This document shows, piece by piece, positions 17,411 through 24,750 of a stretch of 64,000 nt of DNA. The DNA is from Halobellus captivus. GTDB lineage: Archaea; Halobacteriota; Halobacteria; Halobacteriales; Haloferacaceae. Location of the stretch: positions 42,427-106,426 of the forward strand of contig NZ_VJXQ01000001.1 of the NCBI RefSeq assembly GCF_007655485.1. Direction: 5' to 3'. The notes below the pieces were generated by a model that saw only the letters and a list, made by a program, of their open reading frames with translations, did no database searches and had not been told where the DNA came from. Position 1 is the stretch's first letter, and every line of letters begins with the position of its first letter. Both the position numbers and the translations under genes were made by a program.

Positions 17411-17454
17411 CTTAACCAACATTGAAAGAACAGACGCATTATCGTTGGTTAAGG
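17411..17454. repeat. 44-bp imperfect palindrome, copy 1
   Basis: Arms CTTAACCAAC / GTTGGTTAAG with CAGACG in the loop. It lies 32 bp beyond the stop codon of the lipoprotein gene. Copy 2 at 18320-18365 has the same arms and the same CAGACG in the loop, so the lipoprotein gene is bracketed by the pair. Either a terminator family or cassette borders. Confidence 0.65.
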
Positions 17455-17485
17455 TAGGAGCTAGTGGATTGAATCGGTCTATCTT

Positions 17486-18244
17486 TTAGAAACTGGTATG
17501 GCTAATTTGAGCAACTCCATACTCAGCAGAGGTACTAGTTTCTTCGACCACTTCCCCGTTTTCGAGGATTTGGATAATCAATGTATCCGAACTAGCATCC
17601 TGCTTCTGAGCATTTGCTGAAATAATGTCCGGGCTTCCATCGATCTCTATCGTTTGGGATCCAGAACCGTCTACAGATCGGGATGAGCCACCAGTTGATA
17701 TACTACCTTGCCATTCTCCGCTGTATTCAATTCTCACAGAGAACGAAGAACTAGAACCACCGCTATCTCCGCCACTACTAACATCATCTTCAGATGTTAC
17801 CTGAGCCAGTCCGTATTCTGAGGACGTACTTTCCTCAGCAATCACTTCACCGCCTTGGAGTATCTGGACCATTAGCTCCCTACTGCTATCGTCCTGCTTT
17901 TGCGCGTTCGCCGAGACAATAAACGGATCACCGTCTATATCAAAAGTCCTCGTTCCAGAGCCATCGACAGACCGTGTTGATCCCTCACTTCCAATAGCAC
18001 CGGACCATTCCCCCTGATAGGTTATTCGAACTTGGTAGCTGGAGCCACTAGCTTCTGTGGGCTCTTGCGTGGCCGTCTCTGTTGGTGTTTCCGTTGATGT
18101 CTTCGTCGGGGTAGATGTATCAGTTGGTTCTTCAGTCTGTGCGTTGGTTTGTGAATCGCCTGTATCCGTTTCTGTATCCCCACTACAGCCAGCCAAGGCG
18201 AAACTGGTACCAATTCCAAGGAGTACCTTACGGCGTTTGACCAT
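17486..18244 (-). CDS. Lipoprotein with two tandem beta-repeat domains (element cargo)
   Basis: 252 aa. The N-terminus has KRRK, a hydrophobic stretch and the lipobox ALAGC, then a Thr/Glu/Pro-rich linker to about residue 68. Two homologous domains follow (about 69-155 and 165-252). Each has the pattern [VI]RI-Y-GEW-G-I (VRITYQGEWSGAI; VRIEYSGEWQGSI), SRSVDGSG, ISANAQKQD and YG[LV]AQ[VI]. A mature surface lipoprotein is predicted; ligand unknown. It is the last gene of the element and the only obvious cargo, bracketed by palindromes at 17411-17454 and 18320-18365. Such genes could alter the host surface, for example as an exclusion factor, but this is inference. Confidence 0.75.
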   Translation of the reverse strand: MVKRRKVLLGIGTSFALAGCSGDTETDTGDSQTNAQTEEPTDTSTPTKTSTETPTETATQEPTEASGSSYQVRITYQGEWSGAIGSEGSTRSVDGSGTRTFDIDGDPFIVSANAQKQDDSSRELMVQILQGGEVIAEESTSSEYGLAQVTSEDDVSSGGDSGGSSSSFSVRIEYSGEWQGSISTGGSSRSVDGSGSQTIEIDGSPDIISANAQKQDASSDTLIIQILENGEVVEETSTSAEYGVAQISHTSF

Positions 18245-18319
18245 AATTGAAAATATAGGTCCACTTACAAAAATGGTTGTGACCTATAGCGTGAATTACA
18301 ACTTTTCTCAGCCTCAAAT

Positions 18320-18365
18320 CTTAACCAACATTGGGGGGTCCAGACGGCGTCGATGTTGGTTAAGG
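18320..18365. repeat. 46-bp imperfect palindrome, copy 2
   Basis: Arms CTTAACCAACAT / ATGTTGGTTAAG (12 bp) around a GC-rich loop with CAGACG. It overlaps the stop codon of the microprotein gene ending at 18360. It pairs with the copy at 17411-17454. Confidence 0.65.
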
Positions 18366-18569
18366 TTCCTCCGGTTCCTCAAGATCGAGCGGCGGACAGT
18401 AATATATCTCCCCGGTATCTTGCCGTCGCTTGAGGTGTCGCTCTTTGTCGACTATTTCCCACTCATACGATAAGAGCAAAACCAAATGCGCTCTTGGGTA
18501 CTCTTCGACTGTTTTTCCCTCTAAATCTTCGAGTTGCTGTTCTATCTCGCGTTTACTCTTCCGTGGCAT
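18360..18569 (-). CDS. Element microprotein A of the M[PT]RKS[KR]REI family
   Basis: 69 aa. The N-terminus MPRKSKREIEQQLEDLEG is nearly the same as in the three genes upstream. The body is YPRAHLVLLLSYEWEIVDKERH and the C-terminus is acidic and Pro-rich. The ATG at 18569 lies before the stop of gene B (18553); the overlap is 17 bases, with AAGAGTAA serving as KSK in one frame and as stop in the other. No family is recognised. The basic N-terminal helix suggests nucleic-acid or partner binding. Confidence 0.75.
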   Translation of the reverse strand: MPRKSKREIEQQLEDLEGKTVEEYPRAHLVLLLSYEWEIVDKERHLKRRQDTGEIYYCPPLDLEEPEEP

Positions 18570-18735
18570 TATCGGGCCTCAGTCCTTCGACCCACGCTTG
18601 TTTGAGAGCTTCCTCCGGTGGGTCCGGATAGTCGTCTAAAATAAACTGTTCAATGATCCCCACGTCGTCGGCTATCTCGCCGTCGTCCAACTCTTCAATT
18701 GTCGATTCAATCTCCCGCTTTGATTTGCGTGGCAT
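18553..18735 (-). CDS. Element microprotein B of the M[PT]RKS[KR]REI family
   Basis: 60 aa, starting MPRKSKREIESTIEEL. The rest is very acidic (DDGEIADDVGIIEQFILDDY), with PPEEALKQAWVEGLRPD near the end. The ATG is 2 bases after the stop of gene C, and its own stop lies within the start motif of gene A. Only the N-terminal 10-16 residues are shared with the siblings; the C-terminal parts are unrelated in sequence, so the common part may be a shared targeting or interaction tag. Unknown function. Confidence 0.75.
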   Translation of the reverse strand: MPRKSKREIESTIEELDDGEIADDVGIIEQFILDDYPDPPEEALKQAWVEGLRPDNATEE

Positions 18736-18737
18736 AA

Positions 18738-18935
18738 TTATAGGTCCAGCTTCGCCCGCGCCTCAGCCGACAAGTACCGTTCCGGGTCGGACAATACGGC
18801 CTGCTCACCGGGCGTTAACGGTCCACCATACACATTTTTCAAATCAGCCCATAGGAAAGCCCGAACGGACCGCTTGTCGTCTGTATCCAGATTGTCTAAG
18901 GCTGTTTCGATCTCCCGTCTACTCTTACGGGTCAA
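18738..18935 (-). CDS. Element microprotein C of the M[PT]RKS[KR]REI family (TTG start)
   Basis: 65 aa from TTG at 18935. A longer in-frame extension to an ATG at 19010 exists, but the TTG start gives MTRKSRREIETALDNLD, which matches the siblings, and the extension duplicates the reading of gene D in another frame. The body (SVRAFLWADLKNVYGG, GEQAVLSDPERYLSAEARA) is helical and acidic. The start overlaps the stop of gene D by 11 bases (TTGACCCGTAA). Unknown function. Confidence 0.7.
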   Translation of the reverse strand: MTRKSRREIETALDNLDTDDKRSVRAFLWADLKNVYGGPLTPGEQAVLSDPERYLSAEARAKLDL

Positions 18936-19074
18936 TCTCAACCACCTCCCGCTTGTGGGTATTGCCGTCAGGATCTCGCCGTACAATCGCCACCTGTGTT
19001 GATGGTTCATCGGCCGGGTTCGGTTCTATCTCTTCAAGCTCTTGCTTGATCTCACGCTTGCTCTTACGAGTCAA
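18925..19074 (-). CDS. Element microprotein D of the M[PT]RKS[KR]REI family (TTG start)
   Basis: 49 aa, found by hand translation. It starts at TTG 19074 with MTRKSKREIKQELEEIE and continues PNPADEPSTQVAIVRRDPDG to a stop at 18925-18927. Its start overlaps the stop of the coiled-coil gene E by 11 bases (TTGACTCGTAA), and its stop overlaps the start of gene C in exactly the same way. The repeated arrangement supports the unusual TTG starts. Unknown function. Confidence 0.65.
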   Translation of the reverse strand: MTRKSKREIKQELEEIEPNPADEPSTQVAIVRRDPDGNTHKREVVEIDP

Positions 19075-19324
19075 TGTCTCTGTGCTCCTCAAGCCGATCT
19101 AATCGTTCGGACAACTCTTCGAGGTCTTTGTCGGCCAGATACTTTCGTCGGGTCGACAACGCGGAGATAATCACACGCAAGTATTTCAGTCGGATTCGTT
19201 CCTTCTCCGGCGAGCGGATTCGACCCTCGCCAAGTGATTTGTACCTCGCCTGTTCGATTACGTCGCTTAACTCCGCTAAGGCGTCGTCGCGTTGAGATTG
19301 TATTTTATCGGATTCGTCTGTCAT
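19064..19324 (-). CDS. Small helical (coiled-coil) element protein
   Basis: 86 aa from the ATG at 19324. Almost entirely helical and charged (QRDDALAELSDVIEQARY, LADKDLEELSERLDRLEEH), likely a coiled coil. A basic middle (SPEKERIRLKYLRVIISAL) could contact nucleic acid. The end, HRDIDS, overlaps the start of microprotein D. It heads the microprotein run; a 188-bp gap separates it from the small membrane protein upstream. No family is recognised. Confidence 0.65.
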   Translation of the reverse strand: MTDESDKIQSQRDDALAELSDVIEQARYKSLGEGRIRSPEKERIRLKYLRVIISALSTRRKYLADKDLEELSERLDRLEEHRDIDS

Positions 19325-19512
19325 AGGTATTTACTCGGCTGATTTTTGCTGATTGCCGTCTTACAACGTGTTGCTTAGATCCCGTTTACACTCTGCAGTT
19401 GATTCCCGGTCAAAACCGCCACCGGGGTACTGAAAAAATAGGAATCTGCGGCTGGAAAAGGACCGATACAATGCCTGATTCCCTCGCCTTTCGGGTCATC
19501 GGCCGCTACAAA

Positions 19513-19692
19513 TCAGGTACAGCCTTCGCGCGCTTCTTGTCCGATCACTCGGATCAACGCCGGAACGTCGATCATATGAATCCCACCAATAACGACAGCC
19601 GCCACGGTGCCATTTGCGGATCCAGTAAAGGCCATCAACGCCACCAGAACGGTCGCTATGGTGTTTTCATTGATTAGTTGAGAGACGTTCAT
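19513..19692 (-). CDS. Small membrane protein coupled to the primase-helicase
   Basis: 59 aa, found by hand translation. The ATG at 19692 overlaps the TGA stop of the primase-helicase (ATGA), a strong sign of translational coupling. The sequence is MNVSQLINENTIATVLVALM followed by a Gly/Ala-rich stretch (AAVVIGGI), enough for one or two short membrane helices, and a polar tail (GQEAREGCT). It might be a membrane-associated accessory protein of the element. Function unknown. Confidence 0.6.
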   Translation of the reverse strand: MNVSQLINENTIATVLVALMAFTGSANGTVAAVVIGGIHMIDVPALIRVIGQEAREGCT

Positions 19693-22220
19693 TGATACGC
19701 TCCTAAGCCGCTCTCACGGGATTCACTCTCTTCGTCGCTCGAACCCGACTGTGGCTCTGGTGCGTCGTCGGTAAGGGTAATTCCAACGTAGCACCGCGTT
19801 CGGGGGATTCCGTCAACTGTCCTTTGCCGTTGAACCACGTCGCCGCGCTTCGTTACTTCTTGGGTGAATTTAGACTTGGATTCACATTCAACGCCGGTTT
19901 GACGGGCGAAGGCCACGTATGAATCATACGCGCCAAGTGTGTTGTCTGTCGACCGTTCCGGGATGGAAGCTCCCTCTTCGCTTTCAGTATAGCGTTCAAT
20001 GAATTGCTCAATTGAGTTGCCATACCGCTCCCACTTCCGGCGATTGTCAAAGGGTAGTGGTTCGTTGGTAAATTCACCCTGAGCCATCAAGCGCCTGTAG
20101 CCTTCGATTGCCCAGTTGAGGATCCCGGCCGACTCTTCGAGGAGTGTTTGATCCAAGTCGTTGATTTGCTCATTCTTTGGAACCGCCTCGGGGAAAATCA
20201 CCGTGAGCCATCGGTTCCAAAACGCCTCGTCGTCTACGTCGCGGTTCGGAACCCGATTTGCCGCGAAGATATGCTTTGCCGACGGGGTAAATTGGAATAC
20301 CGGCTTTCGCTTTCGTTCGGCGTCCATACTATCCCCAGCGATTAGCTCTTTCACCTTCCCCGTGTTTTCGATCAATTCACTTCCCAAGTCGCTCCGGGTA
20401 TTGATGGCCGTATTCACCAGTCGCGCCGGTCCCCAGCGTTGGTTTGCAAGATACTGAATTGACGTCGACGCCGTACTTGGGGAATCTTCGCCACCGAACA
20501 AGCCTTCAACCACGTCGATAAAGACGGATTTACCGGCGTCTGTCGGTCCTAACAGCATTAACGCCTTCTTATGCGGGAGACTCCAATGGTGTAAGCAATA
20601 CCCGACAAACTCCTGCAGGAGCGGAATATCCGCGGCTTCAACTACGTCGCCAAGAAATTCCTTCCACCGCGGACACTCGGCTTCAGGGTCATACTCGGCT
20701 TCGATCCGCCACCGGACTTTGTCGGCCGGTTCAATCTCTCTGCAGTCGCCCGTCTGTAGGTTTACAAGCCCGCTTTTCGTGGCGACGGTTCCAATGGGTC
20801 CGCCACCGAACGCCTCCTCTTCGGCGCGTGTGCGGGCCTTGAGTTGGTCTACAACCTCATTCCGGAGCTGTTTACGATAGTGCTCTTGGAATTCGGAATC
20901 AAGCCATTGTCGGATATACTCCTCGCCGTGGCTATGCCATAATCCGTCGTCGTCGCACCAGAACCATTCTTGTCGTTTGGGGAGCCACGCAACCCGTTCT
21001 ATTGGAATCTCACGTAAGGCCACGTTCTTCAACTCCTGTAGGCTAAGATCCGCGTATGGATCGGCCGGTGTTCTGGTTTCAATCTCCCACCCGTCAGGAT
21101 TCTCCAAAAACGCCGCGCCACCTGCAGTTTCGTTAATTGCTAAGGTTGCCTTCGTTGGGAGTTGGTCCGGATCCTTGAAGAGGTCGACAAGTTCGGTGCT
21201 CTCGTACTCTTTGGTATCTTGCACCCGAACGATTTGGTTTTGCGTATCGAACCAATTTGGAGCTAAGGCGTTTTGTAGGGGTGTTTTCGCCGTGCTACTG
21301 TGGGGGTTAGTGCGCGAAGATTCACCTTTAGACGGCGTTGGTACGGTCCAGCCGCCTTCTTTCGCTTTGTGGATTAGGGTGCCAAGAGTAACGCCCGAAC
21401 CGTCGGACGCTTCGGACCATATCCAGTCTATGCTTTGGGAAGCCTGTTTGTCGTATTTACTCCCTCGCCGGGACCACTCCTCGAAGAGCTTTCGCCCGGC
21501 CGACCCACTATCAAAGTCGTGGATAGCGAAACCGATCTTAATCCATTCCGTGTGTGAGACGTCCGGATCAACATAACTTAGAGCCTCTTCAATATCCGAC
21601 TCAGTTAGATACTCTTCGTGCTCCTCGCCCGCGCGTCGTTGGGATTGACTCTCGCCAAGATCCGGCGTCCGGCCGTGGATCGCTTTGTATGCTTTGAAGA
21701 GCCACGGTGCGGGATTAACGTCCGTAATTGAATTGCCGCTTAGGTCGTGGGTTTGGCCGGTAAACGCACAAAATTTGTTCTGCAGTACATCAACGCCTTC
21801 GTGCTCTCCAAGTTGGCCATCGGTCCACCAGTCGGGAATCTTCGCGTTTTCAACGAAGATATGCAATCCCGTACCTGAGGCGGAATGTTCGATATACGTT
21901 CCCTCAAAGTGGTTTAGGTCCGGCACCCAGTCTTTGGGGGTTCTATCATCGGTAATCCCACCGTCAACGTCAATACAAGCGTATTCACCGGCTTCATAGT
22001 CGTCGTTTTCACCAGCCATTACGCGGCCGATCCCCCAACTCTCGCGGGGTTGTGCGGCGTCTCTCGCCTCCTCGAAGGTATGCCAGTCGTTCGGGTCGGA
22101 CCAACTGATTCCGTAAAATTCGCCGTCCCAATGCGGTCGTCTTGGTGTGTCTGCAGAGTTATCCCACAAGAGCCATTGGTCACCCTGAAGCTCAGTCGGG
22201 ATCGCGTCGTAGTTGGTCAT
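19689..22220 (-). CDS. Primase-polymerase / SF3 helicase replication protein
   Basis: 843 aa. The N-terminal archaeo-eukaryotic primase-like domain has YACIDVDGG (Asp84 and Asp86, metal site) and HSASGTGLHIF (about 112-122). A primase C-terminal (PriCT-type) region follows (about 205-290, YVDPDVSHTEWIKIGFAI). Then come a D5-like linker and an SF3/P4-type helicase with Walker A GPTDAGKS (about 555-562), KVKELIAGDSMDAERK and FAANRVPNRDVDDEAFWNR. The tail is acidic. It would unwind and prime DNA at the element origin. The start overlaps the preceding zinc-finger gene (ATGA). Such fusions are typical of archaeal plasmids and proviruses. Confidence 0.9.
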   Translation of the reverse strand: MTNYDAIPTELQGDQWLLWDNSADTPRRPHWDGEFYGISWSDPNDWHTFEEARDAAQPRESWGIGRVMAGENDDYEAGEYACIDVDGGITDDRTPKDWVPDLNHFEGTYIEHSASGTGLHIFVENAKIPDWWTDGQLGEHEGVDVLQNKFCAFTGQTHDLSGNSITDVNPAPWLFKAYKAIHGRTPDLGESQSQRRAGEEHEEYLTESDIEEALSYVDPDVSHTEWIKIGFAIHDFDSGSAGRKLFEEWSRRGSKYDKQASQSIDWIWSEASDGSGVTLGTLIHKAKEGGWTVPTPSKGESSRTNPHSSTAKTPLQNALAPNWFDTQNQIVRVQDTKEYESTELVDLFKDPDQLPTKATLAINETAGGAAFLENPDGWEIETRTPADPYADLSLQELKNVALREIPIERVAWLPKRQEWFWCDDDGLWHSHGEEYIRQWLDSEFQEHYRKQLRNEVVDQLKARTRAEEEAFGGGPIGTVATKSGLVNLQTGDCREIEPADKVRWRIEAEYDPEAECPRWKEFLGDVVEAADIPLLQEFVGYCLHHWSLPHKKALMLLGPTDAGKSVFIDVVEGLFGGEDSPSTASTSIQYLANQRWGPARLVNTAINTRSDLGSELIENTGKVKELIAGDSMDAERKRKPVFQFTPSAKHIFAANRVPNRDVDDEAFWNRWLTVIFPEAVPKNEQINDLDQTLLEESAGILNWAIEGYRRLMAQGEFTNEPLPFDNRRKWERYGNSIEQFIERYTESEEGASIPERSTDNTLGAYDSYVAFARQTGVECESKSKFTQEVTKRGDVVQRQRTVDGIPRTRCYVGITLTDDAPEPQSGSSDEESESRESGLGAYQ

Positions 22221-22369
22221 TCACACCACCCTGCGGCCTTCGCGTGGACCTTACACACGGCCGTTCCGTTGACGTCGGTAAACGCCGGATCGTAGCACTT
22301 ACCGCAAAATCTTTGAGACTCCCTGACGTAGTCTGTTCTGACGGAAGCCCCATTCCCGTCACTTCTCAC
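22217..22369 (-). CDS. Zinc-knuckle microprotein upstream of the primase-helicase (GTG start)
   Basis: 50 aa from GTG at 22369, chosen because GGAGGTGG lies about 10 bases upstream within the preceding gene. CGKC and CKVH together could bind zinc, with a final WCE. It overlaps the 45-aa gene upstream by 11 bases and the primase-helicase start by 4 bases, so the three are coupled. A replication-accessory or DNA-binding role is possible. A longer in-frame version to 22459 would run into the neighbouring frame and is less likely. Confidence 0.6.
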   Translation of the reverse strand: MRSDGNGASVRTDYVRESQRFCGKCYDPAFTDVNGTAVCKVHAKAAGWCE

Positions 22370-22496
22370 CTTCCGCCACCTCCAAGAGAGCTTTAGCCAA
22401 CTCACCCGCTGGAAGGTCCGTTTCGGTAAGGGCTTCGAGGTCGTCGCGTTTGTTTGCAATCTTTTCAGTCGCCGTTTTTGCTTTCTGAATACTCAT
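22359..22496 (-). CDS. Short helical element protein
   Basis: 45 aa, found by hand translation. It starts at ATG 22496 (MSIQKAKTATEKIANKRDDL) and ends LLEVAEGEK. It is helical and amphipathic with a basic N-terminal half and an acidic C-terminal half. The stop TGA lies inside the start of the zinc-knuckle gene. The 5' side is a hairpin-rich leader (22523-22544). No family is recognised. Confidence 0.55.
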   Translation of the reverse strand: MSIQKAKTATEKIANKRDDLEALTETDLPAGELAKALLEVAEGEK

Positions 22497-22522
22497 TTAT
22501 AGCAAGAGTTAGAATCACCGCC

Positions 22523-22612
22523 TGCAGAGGGTCGGTCCTCTGCATAGTTTGCAACGCCCGGAATCGGTGGCATACGGTTCCTAAGGCCATTCCCACCGAC
22601 GGGCGTTCTGTT
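22523..22612. repeat. Hairpin and inverted repeat in the gap between two element genes
   Basis: A perfect 8-bp stem TGCAGAGG / CCTCTGCA with a 6-base loop (22523-22544) is followed by an inverted pair AACGCCCG … CGGGCGTT (22553-22560, about 22600-22607). The gap separates the 43-aa gene (ends 22624) from the 45-aa gene (starts 22496). Likely a terminator or attenuator between two transcripts, or an operator. Confidence 0.45.
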
Positions 22613-22623
22613 CAATACAACCG

Positions 22624-22755
22624 TTAGGGTTCATCCAAAACGTCGTCTGGAATGTGCTCCTCAAGCGCCTCTTGATACGTCTTTTCTGGACCGGCAAGCT
22701 GCCAGAGTTTGTTTCGGAAGTCTTTGCTAACTGTTATCGTAGTGTTATCACTCAT
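22624..22755 (-). CDS. Very small ribbon-helix-helix-like protein
   Basis: 43 aa, found by hand translation, from ATG 22755. The start NTTITVSKDFRNKLWQLAG looks like the beta-strand and first helix of a ribbon-helix-helix (CopG/VapB-like) DNA-binding fold, followed by a second short helix (KTYQEALEEHI) and an acidic end. It lies beside the repeat-rich non-coding region, as expected for a copy-control or repressor protein of the element. The assignment is tentative because of the length. Confidence 0.5.
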   Translation of the reverse strand: MSDNTTITVSKDFRNKLWQLAGPEKTYQEALEEHIPDDVLDEP

Positions 22756-23351
22756 AGTGTGGTGTTAGGGTCAATTAGTACGTGGTTCCGGTATTTCGGT
22801 TCCCAGCGATCACTATAGGAACGAAGAGAAACTGTCGCCAGTTTCTCACCCGACGCTGTCACCGATACCACTACGATACCACTACCTTGTCGGCTTATCA
22901 CACGGTCCGGGAACCAATCCCGTTACCTATAACCGATATTGGGGAGGTGGCCCAGCGCCCGGCCGTTTGACGAAGGGGCGGACCTCATCCCGCCACCACG
23001 AACACAAGTTGAGATTTGCCTGAATTTCAAATGACAGCAACCGAGGCTGTCATATCTTAAAAAGGGGCTTCCGATTGGGTCAAATCTCAATTTGCCTTGT
23101 GTATAGACCTAACAGCCGGGTCAGTCCTCACATAGCAGACTTTCCCCCCGACCGCCTCTATTGGTGTATTATTCTGTGGTAATATAAATATACCGAACGA
23201 TTCGGTTTTTCTAACCCTTGTATCACAATATTATCCCACAAAAATGCGGTTTAGAAACGAATACCTCAACCTATTCGGCGTCGGGTTCTCAATTCGGTAG
23301 TTCGGAAAAATAGGCGCTAATCTTCAAGCGATTTTTCTCAAGTAGCGCGAC
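22756..23351. other. Non-coding region with iteron-like repeats, candidate replication origin
   Basis: 596 bp between the RHH-like gene and the integrase gene, without a convincing gene. It holds a perfect 9-bp hairpin GAGAAACTG / CAGTTTCTC (22826-22847). It also holds a perfect tandem 11-bp repeat CGATACCACTA (22863-22884) with a degenerate relative at 22808-22818. CACAAGTTGAGATTTG (23003-23018) is inverted, with a 5-base insertion, at 23081-23101 and encloses the hairpin TGACAGC / GCTGTCA (23032-23052). There are also A/T-rich tracts (23161-23240) and a stem ACCGAA / TTCGGT followed by T5 (23192-23210). This is what an origin for the primase-helicase would be expected to look like. Confidence 0.5.
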
Positions 23352-24719
23352 TTAACTCAACTCTTCAAGAATCTCGCGTTTCAAATCGCCCTTTAGTTCG
23401 TCTATCAGCTCACCTTTCAATTCAGGGTCGTCTCTCACCGCCTCAAGCACCTCATCAACGGTTTGGACCTGTTCGACTTGTTCCATATCCTCGGCTTCTT
23501 GGTACGACTGTCGCACCGCTTCGTCGGCTTGTTCCATCGCTTCTTTCGCGTCGGGCGTAAATTCAAGCCCGCACCACGGACAGAGCTTCGCCGTCGCCGG
23601 GGGATTGTCACCGCACCGGGGGCATACCTGCGGCGTTAGTTCGCTCTCCGGTTCTTCAACTTCCAAATCGAACGCTTTTCGAGCTTCGCGGATATGGTCG
23701 CTATCTTTCAAGTGAGCATAGGTCGATTCCATAACCCGACTCTCTGGTGCGTGGCCGAGTTGGTGCTTGATAGCGCTCTCCGGAACGCCGCGCCGGAGCG
23801 AAATAGTCACAAAGTTATGCCGAAGCGCGTGAGGATTCAGGGGCTTGTCAATATCCGTCCGCTCTTTCATACGTCTGAGTGTTTCGTAAACGCTTGATTC
23901 ACCCATTTGCGTCCGCGCCGTCTCTTCGTCGCTAAGGTTTCGGTCCTCTTTGAACGGTCCACCGTTGGCAAACTGCGGGAGCGGACAAAACACGTACGCC
24001 TCAGGATCGTCCGCGTTCGGATGGCCGGTTTGGAGCCATTGACGGATTGAAGCCGCAGAAAGGAGTAGATCCCGCCACTTTCCGTTTTCGTCGGCACCCT
24101 TCAAGCCCTCCTCTTCGTCGTTCAGCCGGAATTTCTCTTCCTCAAGCTTGAGATGTTTGATTTTGAGGGTCCGCGTAGCGCTCGCCCGTTGGCCGGTATA
24201 GATTAGAAAGTCGAAGAGCGCTAAATCCCGGTTGTTTCGCGCCACGGACCGAAGCTCTTGGACCTCCTCGCGGGTGAGCATATCATCGGGATCGACGCCC
24301 GTATTTTCTTGTGTTGGAACCGGAATCTCCTCTTCGTCAATCCCCGCGTCGGTGTGGACCCTGTAGAATTTTCGTAAGGCCAGAGAATACAACCGGAGGG
24401 TTCCGTTCGTAAGCCCGTCGTCTTTGACGCTGTCGTGCTCGCCGTCTTTGTATTGCTGTAGTAGTTCCTTCAATTCCAATTCGGAGGTATTCAGTAGATC
24501 AACATCTTTAGCGAAGCGTCGACACTTTTTAACGTAATTCTCAAGCGTACTGGGAGCATTTGTCTGTTCCCCCTCCGGCACACTCACCAGCATTTGATCT
24601 TCGTCGTACGCCTTTGCCATATGTAGAATCGCCTCGGCGTTCGACGGATTCACAAACCCGTCTTTCTCCTCTTCGACTCTCTTCAATTCACGGTCGAATT
24701 GTTCCGTCTGTTTTCCCAT
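23352..24719 (-). CDS. int: Tyrosine recombinase integrase with C-terminal zinc ribbon
   Basis: 455 aa from ATG 24719. The N-terminal SAM-like DNA-binding region is about 50-140. The catalytic domain has Arg178 (YTGQRASATRTL), Lys214 (GKWRDLLL), His297-x-x-Arg300 (HALRH), His323 (LGHAPESR) and the nucleophile Tyr334 (ESTYAHL); all are intact, so the enzyme should be active. After it comes a zinc ribbon (CPRCG … CPWCG, Cys 366, 369, 380, 383) and a long charged helical tail. It lies 60 bp from attR and is read into the element. It resembles integrases of haloarchaeal proviruses and plasmids. A start nine codons upstream is also possible. Confidence 0.92.
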   Translation of the reverse strand: MGKQTEQFDRELKRVEEEKDGFVNPSNAEAILHMAKAYDEDQMLVSVPEGEQTNAPSTLENYVKKCRRFAKDVDLLNTSELELKELLQQYKDGEHDSVKDDGLTNGTLRLYSLALRKFYRVHTDAGIDEEEIPVPTQENTGVDPDDMLTREEVQELRSVARNNRDLALFDFLIYTGQRASATRTLKIKHLKLEEEKFRLNDEEEGLKGADENGKWRDLLLSAASIRQWLQTGHPNADDPEAYVFCPLPQFANGGPFKEDRNLSDEETARTQMGESSVYETLRRMKERTDIDKPLNPHALRHNFVTISLRRGVPESAIKHQLGHAPESRVMESTYAHLKDSDHIREARKAFDLEVEEPESELTPQVCPRCGDNPPATAKLCPWCGLEFTPDAKEAMEQADEAVRQSYQEAEDMEQVEQVQTVDEVLEAVRDDPELKGELIDELKGDLKREILEELS

Positions 24720-24750
24720 ACAACACCCAACAAACCGCACCCACAAAATA

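Noticed and set aside
19411..19499. A 29-codon minus-strand frame starting MTRKARES near the microprotein cluster
   Set aside because: The start resembles the RKS family, but the rest lacks the REI motif and the acidic helix, so chance is likely.
19399..19677. A 92-codon plus-strand frame between the primase-helicase and the coiled-coil gene
   Set aside because: Antisense to the coupled 59-aa membrane gene; composition is unlike the element proteins.
22782..22970. A 62-codon plus-strand frame in the element non-coding region
   Set aside because: Opposite to all element genes, crosses the hairpin and iterons, and has no recognisable sequence features.
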